35,744 nucleotides of DNA from the NCBI RefSeq assembly GCF_016107705.1, contig NZ_JAEHGC010000027.1, positions 1 to 35,744 of the forward strand, given 5' to 3'. Under the pieces are notes generated by a model. That model saw only the letters and a program-made list of their open reading frames with translations, did not search any database and was not told where the DNA came from. Positions 5,858 through 14,607 of this stretch are shown piece after piece; positions within the stretch are counted from its first letter, which is position 1; each line of letters begins with the position of its first letter. This DNA comes from Neobacillus cucumis. GTDB lineage: Bacteria > Bacillota > Bacilli > Bacillales_B > DSM-18226. The translations under genes were made by a program, and so were the position numbers.

Positions 5858-7678
5858 CTAGTTAAGCGGTCTGCCAAAAGCAGCAATAACATCATCTCCA
5901 CTTAAATTGGAAATTGGTTTTAACATCGCTGTGCTGATAAGATCTATTAAGGACTTAGCACGTTTAATGAAATAATCATCAAAATTATTCGTATGTAAAT
6001 CTTGAACATCAATCATATGTGATGCTACATAGCTATCAAGATTTACACTATCTACATGATTATTTACTTTAATTCTCTTCAAATATTCACTTGGTGCATT
6101 TCCTCCAATTATTCGGTTTGTCCTAGCAAATAAGGGAGTTTTGTTTATAATGGAATTCCATTTTGTTTTATTGATATTTATCGATTCACAATATGCACGT
6201 GGGAAAATATGGTGAATGTCTGTATTTTCATCCAAGAAAACAGTAAAATCCATTGGGCTTCCACTTATAAAATCTAAGCATCCCGCTTTTAATATTAATG
6301 CCATTACTCCTTTATACGCAGCACTCAACCGTGATTGAAGTGTTAATAATCTTGTCGGCTGGAAATACGCTCTCTGAACGGTATCTGGCTCGCTCCCTCC
6401 GTTAATCCATTCCATCATTCCCCCAACATCGTTTGCATATCTTGTTTCATTCGCTCCACCGTACATTTCACCAAACACACCACACCAATACCATGAAGAA
6501 ATTTTCCCTTTGATAATGCTGTCTTGTGTTTTCGACTTTAAGATTGTGAATATTACTGCCATAGGAATTAACTGCGTACTATATGGTAAGTCTCTCGCGG
6601 AGAAAATCCGTTGTTCTTTTAAAAAACTAGCTGCTTGAATAAATCCTTCAGTTAGCTCATCAGCATATTGTTTATATTTTGATAAGGTAAGTTTTAATAC
6701 ATCTCGCTTTTTACAGCTAATTGCTTCCCCACCGTTGATTTTTATATAGTATCTGTCTAATAAAGTAATTGCAGTTAAAAAATCCGTTGATGAGACAACA
6801 GATAAAATAGCTTCTTTCTGGTTTGAAAAAGATAAAGCGGATTTCTCAATTAAATTTTTATATCTTCTTTCCCAATCTTTTCGTAGCTCAAAATTATCAG
6901 CTGCAAAGGTAGCTGTGATTAATTCAAATACAGTTAATGAAACTCCACCCGTATTAACATTTTCAAATACCTGGCAGACAGCTTCCTTAGGGGTATCTTT
7001 ATTCAATGAAATCACTGGAACTTTAAAGCTTTGAATAGGAACCAAAACCTCAGCAAAAAACTGAGCGTATTTTTGCAATATTACTGGGTCGTAATTATAG
7101 TATTTTTGGTAATCATTCATCCACATTTGACTTGCAATCGGATCAAAAACAATATTTAAAGGGAACATATGATTTGCACATTCTTGATCCCTTGTACTTA
7201 AATCAAGTTCTACATCTCTTCCAAAATTCGAACGAACGATTTTATCTTCAGGTACTGAGATAATTGCATCCACTCGATCAATTGTACTATTCAAACTGTG
7301 TTCTATATCTAAATAGTAGAATCTTTTGATTTCCTTATTCTTATCCGTTTTAGTCAATACGGCTTGTTTCGAAAACATGGCGTTGAAAATTGAAGTCATT
7401 CTTTGTTGACCATCAAGAACTAAAATCTCAGGGGCAGTTGAAGCTGTTGCACCAGTAAATGGGCGATATTTAAAGAGAATATTTCCCCCTTCGCTGTATT
7501 CCAAAAACATTAATGCTCCAACTGGATAAGAGTTAGATATACTGGCAATTAAAGCTTTAATTCGATTGTCATCCCAAACCCAACCACGTTGAAAATCTGG
7601 CAACTGAATTTTCCCCTGCTCTATTTCACGCAAAATTTCAGACACTGGTGTATCATTTGATTTAAACGTACTTCCCAT
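5858..7678 (-). CDS. DUF262 + HNH protein, GmrSD-like (type IV restriction type)
   Basis: A 606-residue single-chain protein. The N-terminal DUF262 (ParB/Srx-like) domain has LPDFQRGWVW at about 26-35 and the diagnostic DGQQR at 89-93, with FENVNTGG near 238. The C-terminal part has an HNH/DUF1524-type motif, DIHHIFPRAY at about 487-496, followed by Asn-rich N.I.GG (521-526). GmrS and GmrD together cut DNA carrying modified (glucosylated hydroxymethyl) cytosine; in fused proteins DUF262 uses NTP to drive the HNH nuclease. Substrate here is unknown. A GGGGGGA ribosome site precedes ATG 7678. It is transcribed alone, toward the debris at 3-5 kb, and lies directly downstream of the PLD-helicase unit on the same strand. 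A defence role is inferred from family and context. Confidence 0.82.
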   Translation of the reverse strand: MGSTFKSNDTPVSEILREIEQGKIQLPDFQRGWVWDDNRIKALIASISNSYPVGALMFLEYSEGGNILFKYRPFTGATASTAPEILVLDGQQRMTSIFNAMFSKQAVLTKTDKNKEIKRFYYLDIEHSLNSTIDRVDAIISVPEDKIVRSNFGRDVELDLSTRDQECANHMFPLNIVFDPIASQMWMNDYQKYYNYDPVILQKYAQFFAEVLVPIQSFKVPVISLNKDTPKEAVCQVFENVNTGGVSLTVFELITATFAADNFELRKDWERRYKNLIEKSALSFSNQKEAILSVVSSTDFLTAITLLDRYYIKINGGEAISCKKRDVLKLTLSKYKQYADELTEGFIQAASFLKEQRIFSARDLPYSTQLIPMAVIFTILKSKTQDSIIKGKISSWYWCGVFGEMYGGANETRYANDVGGMMEWINGGSEPDTVQRAYFQPTRLLTLQSRLSAAYKGVMALILKAGCLDFISGSPMDFTVFLDENTDIHHIFPRAYCESININKTKWNSIINKTPLFARTNRIIGGNAPSEYLKRIKVNNHVDSVNLDSYVASHMIDVQDLHTNNFDDYFIKRAKSLIDLISTAMLKPISNLSGDDVIAAFGRPLN

Positions 7679-8105
7679 ATACTAAAATCCCCCCTGCAAT
7701 AATCAAACTATTTTTTCCAATAATACAATTTTTTCATATAATTAGTTTACATTCAATGTATTACCAAAAAAATTAGTTAAACTATTATTTATCAATTGAA
7801 AATGGACCGTTAATTGAAAAAAGCATTTGGACATGTTTGCTGTCAAAAAGAGGATATTTGAGCTCCGACCATAAAAAAAGAAAATACATAGTTTAGCAAT
7901 AGAAACTGCACTTGAAAATGGGTGTGTAAACTTATTGATATATTTTGAAGAAAGTGCATATTTATAACAAAAAGTTGATGGAAACCATGAAACTGACAGT
8001 AAAAAAATTTTTTGAGCAAAGCCTGAACAATGGGGAAATTTTACAGGAGGTATAAGGCACTTTCTTTCAGGGACAAATCAAAGGAGTAAAATAAATTACC
8101 ATCAA
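7679..8105. other. 427-base intergenic stretch
   Basis: AT-rich and without a credible gene. A 23-codon plus-strand frame from ATG 7987 (MKLTVKKFFEQS...) ends at TAA 8056-8058. It faintly recalls the N-terminus of PucR-type regulators but is too short to call. The promoter of the DUF262 gene should lie near 7680-7780. Confidence 0.35.
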
Positions 8106-8108
8106 AAA

Positions 8109-8138
8109 TAAAAAAGACCCATACCTTTAATGGGTCTG
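8109..8138 (-). terminator. terminator of the MazG-like/PLD-helicase operon
   Basis: On the minus strand, AGACCCAT and ATGGGTCT form an eight-base stem around TAAAGGT, followed by TTTTTTA. The left arm overlaps the helicase stop codon at 8127-8129. Confidence 0.85.
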
Positions 8139-10553
8139 GGAATTTGCCTTCCTCTCAAAATGATAATGAAGGCGATATTCACAAATTTCTTTTGTCAAAA
8201 GATAAAGTATTTCCTGGTCCTCTTCGACAACATCAAAATTTAATATAAATTGGTCATTTTCATAATATATTAACCCCTTCGAACTGCCGCTCCATTTCGT
8301 CATCGGCATCGTGGCAATCAATTTGCAGATACCTTTTTCATCGTAAACCCAGAGTTTCTGTGCACCCTTATCGGAAAAATCTATCCGTTTCCTGTGCTCC
8401 TTCTCCATAAGGTAATGATGAAAAAATGGTGCAACCTCCTTAGAACTAATAGGTTTATACCAATCTGAAAGACCTCTCTCCAACATCCCGAGCAGAACAA
8501 CCATTTTATAACTCTTAGCCATTCCGGTTTTTTCAGCCTCAACAAGCCAGTTTCCATAACGGTTAAAGACCTCAGTCTCCCGTTCTGTTAATTCTTCCGC
8601 CCAGTGTAAAAATCCAACATAGGAGTTAAACTCTTGCCGATATTGTGACGAGTCGGAAGCTCCCTTTAGATGTAATTCCAAATACGTTGGTCTTCTCCCG
8701 AATTCACGCTTTAAATCAAAATAATCATTCAGCAGCTTTTCTCTTCTTGGCTGTCTTTTACGTGTCATTTCTCGAAGAAGTTCAATGACTGCCACATCTA
8801 AATCCATTTCACAAAACTCTGGCAGACTTGGCTGAATTCTACGTACCTTTCCATCATTAGGCTGGGTATCAAATAAACTCAATTTGATATCTGCATTTCG
8901 GTAATTACCAATGAGGTCGACAATTACACAGGTTTCTTTCCCAGGATGAAGGCGAAGGCCGCGGCCAATTTGCTGTGTAAAAACAGTCAATGATTCGGTC
9001 GGGCGAACAAATAATAATGTATCAACCGACGGGATATCGACACCTTCATTAAACAAATCAACCGTAAAAATCACATCGAGGTCACCTCTAGAAAGCTGCT
9101 GGATAGCCTCTTTTCTTCCAACATGAATCTGTTGAGAGTGTAAACTAACCGTCCGATAACCATTCTGATTAAAATAATCAGATAAAAAATTAGCCTGTTT
9201 GATAGATGAACAGAATCCTATAGTACGGGTTTGCTTTTTATCTTTCCATGCCAGAAGGATCTTTTCTGCATTGTCATCTTTCAATTGAGCCTGGAGTAGT
9301 TCTTCTTCATCATATCGATTTCCCAGCCAAGTAATTTGACTATAATCCGTATCATCATAGACACCAAAATACTTAAACGGAGATAGCCATTTTCGCTGAA
9401 TTGCCTCTAAAAAGTCGAGTCGAAAAGCAACGTTACCATTACAAATTGCGTAAACGTCCTTATTATCATTTCGGTCTGGGGTAGCCGTAATACCGAGTAA
9501 AAAGCTTGGTTGGAAATATTCTAGTGCCCTTTTATAAGAATCAGCTGCAGCATGATGAAATTCATCGACAATAATAAGATCAAATTCATCCGGACGAAAT
9601 TGCTCAAAATGGACTTTCATGCTCAGTGTATAAATAGAAGCAATGATGATATCCGCTTGCCCTTCTTTTTCTTTACCGTTATATACACCAAAGCTTTTAT
9701 TCGGCATAATCCTTTGAAAGGAATCTCTAGCTTGATGTAATATCTCTTCCCTATGAGCAACAAAGAGGACCCGGTTAAAGTTTTTTGCAAAAAATCCTGC
9801 CAAATAGGTTTTTCCTAATCCTGTTGCCATTACAACTAGTGCACTGTTGTAATCTTCTTCTAGCGTTCTATTTAATTCCTCTAATGCTTCTACTTGTGCA
9901 AATCGTGGTTTGATTTCACCATATTCAATGGGTGTTTCTTTTATCATTTCTTGAAAAGAAGGTTCATCCTTTTGAGTGGGCAGCATTAAATCTAATTCTT
10001 CCATTTTCGACCATGTTTTTGCCAAGTTTGGATTTTTCTTATGATACTCTTCGTATTTCTCTTTATAGTCCTTCAATGTCTCCTTATTTAAAGAGATGGT
10101 TTGATCTGCATAGAAGGCATTTAGAAACTGGTCAAGCGCCTCAGCAAAAACTTTCTGATCATTGCTGACGGAAAGATTCCATTCAACCCCCTGGTTAAGT
10201 GCAGATCTTGATAAATTGGAAGACCCAATAAAAAGGCATTCCTGTTCCTTGTCTTGAAATAGATAGGCCTTCGGGTGAAACGATATACCGTTACTCTTCC
10301 ATAGACGAATTTGGATTCGATCATCAATAGCAAGTAGGGCCTCTAGCCCTTCAGGTTGAGTTACAAATAAATAATCACCTGTACATATTTTTATATCTGC
10401 TCCTCTTTCTGCTGCAGTCTTAAGTGCATTCTTTAAATAGTCCACACCCGACTTCATTACAAAGGCGGTTAATATACAAATAGAAGAAGCCTTCTCTATT
10501 TGAACTAACAGATGCTTCCCTAATTCTTTGGTGATTAATTCAACCTTACTCAT
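8127..10553 (-). CDS. PLD-domain superfamily 2 helicase (DEAD/DEAH type, DUF3427-like C-terminus), shorter paralogue
   Basis: 808 residues from the ATG at 10553 (GAGG 6 bases upstream); a TTG 12 bases earlier is an alternative. Order: a PLD-like nuclease domain with HPKAYLF (H93, K95) and GSSNLS (110-115); a linker; helicase motif I ATGLGKT (243-249), motif II DEFHH (330-334), motif III ITATPDR (355-361), motif VI QQIGRGLR (527-534). The C-terminus beyond about 550 has DUF3427-like features (NDYFDLKREFGRRPTYLELH). There is a single HxK half-site, so a complete PLD active site would need a dimer. The start overlaps the MazG-like gene by 8 bases, so translation is coupled. It is probably an ATP-driven nucleic-acid translocase with a nuclease, likely in defence. 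It is clearly related to the 937-residue protein at 11440. Confidence 0.85.
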   Translation of the reverse strand: MSKVELITKELGKHLLVQIEKASSICILTAFVMKSGVDYLKNALKTAAERGADIKICTGDYLFVTQPEGLEALLAIDDRIQIRLWKSNGISFHPKAYLFQDKEQECLFIGSSNLSRSALNQGVEWNLSVSNDQKVFAEALDQFLNAFYADQTISLNKETLKDYKEKYEEYHKKNPNLAKTWSKMEELDLMLPTQKDEPSFQEMIKETPIEYGEIKPRFAQVEALEELNRTLEEDYNSALVVMATGLGKTYLAGFFAKNFNRVLFVAHREEILHQARDSFQRIMPNKSFGVYNGKEKEGQADIIIASIYTLSMKVHFEQFRPDEFDLIIVDEFHHAAADSYKRALEYFQPSFLLGITATPDRNDNKDVYAICNGNVAFRLDFLEAIQRKWLSPFKYFGVYDDTDYSQITWLGNRYDEEELLQAQLKDDNAEKILLAWKDKKQTRTIGFCSSIKQANFLSDYFNQNGYRTVSLHSQQIHVGRKEAIQQLSRGDLDVIFTVDLFNEGVDIPSVDTLLFVRPTESLTVFTQQIGRGLRLHPGKETCVIVDLIGNYRNADIKLSLFDTQPNDGKVRRIQPSLPEFCEMDLDVAVIELLREMTRKRQPRREKLLNDYFDLKREFGRRPTYLELHLKGASDSSQYRQEFNSYVGFLHWAEELTERETEVFNRYGNWLVEAEKTGMAKSYKMVVLLGMLERGLSDWYKPISSKEVAPFFHHYLMEKEHRKRIDFSDKGAQKLWVYDEKGICKLIATMPMTKWSGSSKGLIYYENDQFILNFDVVEEDQEILYLLTKEICEYRLHYHFERKANSQTH

Positions 10554-10872
10554 CTTCAACCTCAATCAAAAAGATTTTTTCTTTAAACCCTCCTCTTTTC
10601 TCTGCCTTCTTTTGGCGGACTTCTTCGATTATTTCAATAGATGCACCGTGATATTCAGCAAGAGCATGGATAATTTCCAATAGGTCGGCAAGTTCTTCTA
10701 TTGCATCCTCATTGTTTTCAGTATTCATGTATTCTTCAAGTTCTTCAAAACTTTTCTTGCGAAGTTCTGTTATGTATTCATCGTTATTTAATGTTTTTGT
10801 AGAAAAAGTTTTACCTGTAATTCCTATAATTCCTGGAATTCCATCTCGAACGAGTTTGTTGTAAATAGGCAT
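10546..10872 (-). CDS. MazG-like nucleotide pyrophosphohydrolase (phosphoribosyl-ATP pyrophosphatase-like)
   Basis: A 108-residue all-alpha NTP-PPase fold protein. It opens with YNKLVRDGIP, typical of the stand-alone bacterial group related to phosphoribosyl-ATP pyrophosphohydrolase (HisE-like). The metal-binding acids are present as EELEE (43-47) and EELADLLE (59-66), the E..E...E..D pattern that holds Mg. Family members hydrolyse NTP or dNTP to NMP and pyrophosphate, removing abnormal or excess nucleotides. ATG 10872 is chosen because GGAGG lies 8 bases before it; an upstream TTG is possible. The stop overlaps the next gene (PLD-helicase) by 8 bases, so the two are one operon and probably made in fixed ratio. 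The upstream region (10888-11021) is shared with the divergent Nudix gene. Confidence 0.85.
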   Translation of the reverse strand: MPIYNKLVRDGIPGIIGITGKTFSTKTLNNDEYITELRKKSFEELEEYMNTENNEDAIEELADLLEIIHALAEYHGASIEIIEEVRQKKAEKRGGFKEKIFLIEVEDE

Positions 10873-10980
10873 CAGTGGTTCCTCCAAATTAATAATGCTT
10901 TAATTATAACAAATAGGAAGCATGCTCCTAAAGATTTTTCAAAACCTTATGTATTTAACGTGAGAATCTGCACTTATTAA

Positions 10981-10989
10981 TGGTATGAT
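10981..10989 (+). promoter_or_regulatory. extended -10 promoter for the Nudix gene
   Basis: TGG-TATGAT is an extended -10 element with one mismatch to TGnTATAAT. No good -35 box precedes it. A start near 10996 gives a leader of about 26 bases, ending with GGAGG at 11011-11015. Confidence 0.5.
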
Positions 10990-11021
10990 AATTACTGAAT
11001 TAAACATATTGGAGGATAACA

Positions 11022-11420
11022 TTGAAAAAGTTAGTAAACGTAGTTGCTGCCATAATAGAAAATGAACAAAAAGAAATCTTATGTGCTCTTAGATCACTAG
11101 AAATGACTATCTCCAACATGTGGGAGTTTCCTGGTGGAAAAGTGGAAGAGAACGAGGATTTATTCACTGCTTTAGAAAGAGAAATTTATGAAGAGTTAGG
11201 TTGCAGGATTGAAACAAAGAAAGAAGTATTCAATGAGAATATTCATGAATATGAAACTTTTATCATTAATTTAATATCCATAAAGTGTAAGGTAATCGAA
11301 GGAACACCTACAAAAAGTGAGCATTCCAAATTAATATGGCTTAAAAGAGAGAATTTAGATTCGTTAAAGTGGGCACCAGCTGACATTCCCGCTGTTCAAC
11401 AATTAATCCACGAAAAATAG
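11022..11420 (+). CDS. Nudix hydrolase, (deoxy)nucleoside triphosphate pyrophosphohydrolase
   Basis: 132 residues starting at TTG 11022, six bases after GGAGG. The Nudix box is complete: G39 x5 E45 x7 REIYEELG (53-60), the GX5EX7REUXEEXGU signature that binds Mg for hydrolysis. WEFPGGK before it and WAPADIPAV near the end are typical of the MutT/CTP pyrophosphohydrolase group, which removes oxidised or unwanted (d)NTPs. It is transcribed away from the MazG-like gene across a 150-base shared control region. It is convergent with the large PLD-helicase, sharing a terminator. Being wedged between two PLD-helicases, with a second NTP pyrophosphatase next door, suggests it belongs to that system and is not plain housekeeping MutT. 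Confidence 0.88.
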   Translation: MKKLVNVVAAIIENEQKEILCALRSLEMTISNMWEFPGGKVEENEDLFTALEREIYEELGCRIETKKEVFNENIHEYETFIINLISIKCKVIEGTPTKSEHSKLIWLKRENLDSLKWAPADIPAVQQLIHEK

Positions 11421-11453
11421 TCTTCTCAAAAAGAGAAGACTATACTTTTTTTG
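11418..11453. terminator. bidirectional terminator between Nudix and PLD-helicase genes
   Basis: TAGTCTTCTC (11418-11427) pairs with GAGAAGACTA (11433-11442) around AAAAA, followed by a run of seven T's; A-rich sequence on the other side serves the minus strand. It contains the stop codons of both convergent genes (TAG 11418-11420 and CTA 11440-11442), an unusually tight arrangement. Confidence 0.85.
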
Positions 11454-14253
11454 TAAATTCTGTATATAGTGTGGATGATATTTCATGTTCAAGTTTAATT
11501 TTTATAGTAATAGGTTTTTCGCCTTCATAATCGACCGTATCACCTTTACCAATGTAAATAAAAGGTTCATTTTTCCCATCGATTTCCCTGTACTTTCTAA
11601 CAAACAAATGAAGGTTGATCCCTCTTTGCTTATTAAAAATAATGTTTTTTCCTCTCTCGGAATTTTGCGTCGTGCTGTTTTGAGACTGCCACTGAAAATA
11701 TCGTTCGTTGATAAATTTATCCTTGTAATTAATGCTTTCTTTAACGTCTTCTTCTTTATGTAAATCAATAAACAAGAAATATTCATTCCCATTTGCTAAC
11801 AGTCCCGATCCCCTAAATGAACTATGGATTTTACGATAGTTGGAGAGTAAAGCAGCATCCATCATTTGATATTGATGATAAAGCTTAAAGTGTGGAACAC
11901 CATAATATTCCCCTTTAAATTCTTTTACATAACGAAAAGTTCCGTAAGTAATAATATCTTCAATATATTTTCTACATATCTTATCAGATAATAGTTTACT
12001 AAAAATCGACCTTTTTACTAATTTACCATCTTCATAATTAAATAATTTCAGTTTGGTTTTCAACTGACCGCTATCATAATAATTCTGATTAAGGCACTCA
12101 AAAGCATGTAAAATACTATCATCATCAACATTGGTTATCATCTTTAAAATTTGATGTTTTGCAATTTCAAGATTAATTTCATCGTGATCAAGTAAATAAC
12201 GGATAATTACAAACTCATAAACCCTTAAAAGTGGCAGCATACTTGATAATTCTTTTAGAGCCCTTTCAAATGTATCATTTAATAAAAGTTCCTTTAAATT
12301 TTCATCTTTTTCTAATTTGGCAATGAATTGTAAATACGTTTTTTCACGATCAATAAATTTAACAGGATCAGGTGCACCATCATATTTAAGAAAGTCTAAT
12401 AAGAAATAAGGAATTCGTCCCTGATTTAGCTTTTTAAACTCAAAATATTCTTCTTTTAGATACTTCATTGAATTAAAGTTTTCCTTATCAATTTGAGCTA
12501 GGATCCTTTCTTGAGATATCTTATCCATTTGGATGTGAGTACAGCCAGGAATATTTGCAAAATCAGTCGCAACAGCAACCTTTAAGCTTTCTTTATCATA
12601 AAAACGACTTCCATTAAGAGCAAGTGCAATAAGAAAAGTTTTATTATGATTTCCAATAAAATCAAGGACTGTTAAGAATGTTTTATCCCCGTGCTTACGC
12701 AACCCTCTACCTAGTTGCTGTATAAACACAATCGGAGAATTGGTTGGCCTCAACATTAATACCGTATTAATGGAAGGTATATCGATACCTTCATTAAAGA
12801 TATCAACAGTAAATATAAATTGTAGTTCATCATTGTCGCTTTCTAATTTACGAATATATTTCTCCCTATTTTCTGGGGAGTCACCTCCGTGTAAACAAAC
12901 ACTTTGATATCCTCTTTTTGTAAATTCACTCGCCATATATTGAGCATGATCAATGCTAGCGCAGAATCCAAGTCCCTTTCTTTTGTCACCGTCATGTCCA
13001 TAAAAGTCCATTTTCTCAATAATAAAGTCTACTCGTTCATTGACCTTTAATCTTTTTGTTATCTCAGCAATGTCATCAATACTAACATCTCTCAAATCAA
13101 TTCCTTCGAAGTCTGTGATCCCAAAGTAATGAAAAGGAATAACCAACTCATCTTCCAACGCTTCAAGTAAACGTACTTCTATAGCAACATTATTGTCAAA
13201 AAGATCAAAAACATTGTAACCGTCACTGCGCTCTGGTGTAGCAGTCATTCCTAAAGTAAATTTAGGCTCAAAATAATTTAGAATGGATTGGTACGTAGGA
13301 CTAGTTGCATGGTGAGCCTCATCTATGATCAGATAGTCGAATTCATTTTTATTAAATTCATGAAAACATTTCGAAATCGTTTGGATAGTGGAAAAAACAT
13401 AATCAACATTTTTTTGTTTATGGTTACCAGTTAATAAACCAAACGTAAGTTCTTCATTTGGAAGAAGAAGTTCAAAGGTTTCTTTTGCCTTTTTTAATAT
13501 CTCCTCTCGGTGTACAATGAAAAGGAGTTTTTTTGGTTTATAACTTTTCACATCGAAGGCAGACATGTATGTTTTTCCTGTACCTGTGGCAGCTATAACG
13601 AGAGCTTTTTTCTCCCCAAAACTCCTCAATCTGTCCAAGTTCTCAGTGGCTCGTTTTTGCATTCTATTTGGGACAATATATTGTTTATTTTCATATATTA
13701 GCTGGCGATTCATTTGAAGACCTTTAAAGCTATTTAGAAACTGTTGGTATCTAGTAATAAAGCTCTCATCTGCATTTTCGCTAATGTTCCATAAGTAATC
13801 GTACTCCTTTAATACATCTTGTATGAAATCGGCATCATTCTTGGTGATTATCTCAACATTCCACTCAATGTTACTCTTAAGAGCACTTTGGGTGATATTC
13901 GATGAACCAATAATTACTTTATAGCAATCCCTGTATTCAAAAATATAGGCTTTGGTATGAAACCCTATTTCTTTATCAGTTACAAAAACCTTTAATTCAA
14001 TATTAGAAAAGTGTCTGATTTTCTCTAATGCCTTTGCATCAGTAAAATTAAGATAGGTTGATGTAATAATCTTCCCTTGAATTCCTTTTTTTTCTGCTTC
14101 TTTCAATGGATCAAGTAGTAGCTGAAGACCACTAAAATTAATAAAAGCTACACTAAAATAAAATCGTTCACATTGGTTCATCGATTTTACTAATTCTCTT
14201 AATAAATTTCCTTTATCTGAATTAACAATCAGTTTTTTTTCTACTGCTTCCAT
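11440..14253 (-). CDS. PLD-domain superfamily 2 helicase with DUF3427 C-terminus, longer paralogue
   Basis: 937 residues. PLD-like nuclease domain (about 1-150) with FHTKAYIFE (H99, K101) and GSSNITQSA (116-124). Helicase core: motif I AATGTGKT (221-228), motif II DEAHH (311-315), motif III MTATPERSDG (336-345), a FTVDIFNEGIDIPSI block and motif VI QQLGRGLR. The long C-terminal part, ending near GKGDTVDYEGEKPITIKIKL, fits DUF3427, which is usual in this helicase group. AGGAGC about 6 bases before the ATG fixes the start. It is probably an ATP-dependent translocase or remodeller coupled to a nuclease; only one HxK half-site is present, as in its paralogue at 8127-10553. It is monocistronic on the minus strand, ending head-on against the Nudix gene. 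A defence role is inferred. Confidence 0.87.
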   Translation of the reverse strand: MEAVEKKLIVNSDKGNLLRELVKSMNQCERFYFSVAFINFSGLQLLLDPLKEAEKKGIQGKIITSTYLNFTDAKALEKIRHFSNIELKVFVTDKEIGFHTKAYIFEYRDCYKVIIGSSNITQSALKSNIEWNVEIITKNDADFIQDVLKEYDYLWNISENADESFITRYQQFLNSFKGLQMNRQLIYENKQYIVPNRMQKRATENLDRLRSFGEKKALVIAATGTGKTYMSAFDVKSYKPKKLLFIVHREEILKKAKETFELLLPNEELTFGLLTGNHKQKNVDYVFSTIQTISKCFHEFNKNEFDYLIIDEAHHATSPTYQSILNYFEPKFTLGMTATPERSDGYNVFDLFDNNVAIEVRLLEALEDELVIPFHYFGITDFEGIDLRDVSIDDIAEITKRLKVNERVDFIIEKMDFYGHDGDKRKGLGFCASIDHAQYMASEFTKRGYQSVCLHGGDSPENREKYIRKLESDNDELQFIFTVDIFNEGIDIPSINTVLMLRPTNSPIVFIQQLGRGLRKHGDKTFLTVLDFIGNHNKTFLIALALNGSRFYDKESLKVAVATDFANIPGCTHIQMDKISQERILAQIDKENFNSMKYLKEEYFEFKKLNQGRIPYFLLDFLKYDGAPDPVKFIDREKTYLQFIAKLEKDENLKELLLNDTFERALKELSSMLPLLRVYEFVIIRYLLDHDEINLEIAKHQILKMITNVDDDSILHAFECLNQNYYDSGQLKTKLKLFNYEDGKLVKRSIFSKLLSDKICRKYIEDIITYGTFRYVKEFKGEYYGVPHFKLYHQYQMMDAALLSNYRKIHSSFRGSGLLANGNEYFLFIDLHKEEDVKESINYKDKFINERYFQWQSQNSTTQNSERGKNIIFNKQRGINLHLFVRKYREIDGKNEPFIYIGKGDTVDYEGEKPITIKIKLEHEISSTLYTEFTKKV

Positions 14254-14607
14254 TTGGCTGCTCCTACCTAAAAATCAAATTTCTAGTATATTTAGATACA
14301 ATTTTTATACTGTGTTCGAATGATATAATAAATTAAAGTAATAGAACTAGAAACGTTAAAGTATCCTTAACTACATTAATTCCGAATACTATTTACCTAA
14401 TTTGGTTCCAAATTGGTTAACAAAAATATTTTTTCAATATTATTTTGTTCTTTATTATCCAATATTTCACCATAGCATAAGCATTTTGTTTATGATGCAA
14501 GAACAAAAAACACCTATCTTTCATCCTAAAAATATGCAAGGATAAAACAATCCCAAAACAAAATTTGACTTGTCTAAATCTCATAGAGAAAAAATGGTAA
14601 AACCAAT
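14254..14607. other. 354-base intergenic stretch
   Basis: Very AT-rich. It should hold the promoter of the large PLD-helicase, but no box pair stands out. A 75-codon minus-strand frame here (14417-14644) is Cys/Phe-rich and overlaps the end of the next gene; I regard it as chance. No repeat or terminator seen. Confidence 0.4.

Noticed and set aside
7987..8058. 23-codon frame with a faint PucR-like N-terminus
   Set aside because: Too short and ends immediately; the similarity is not strong enough to name.
14316..14330. Possible LexA box near GTTCGAATGAT upstream of the large PLD-helicase
   Set aside because: Only one half-site is present; the other arm does not match CGAAC.
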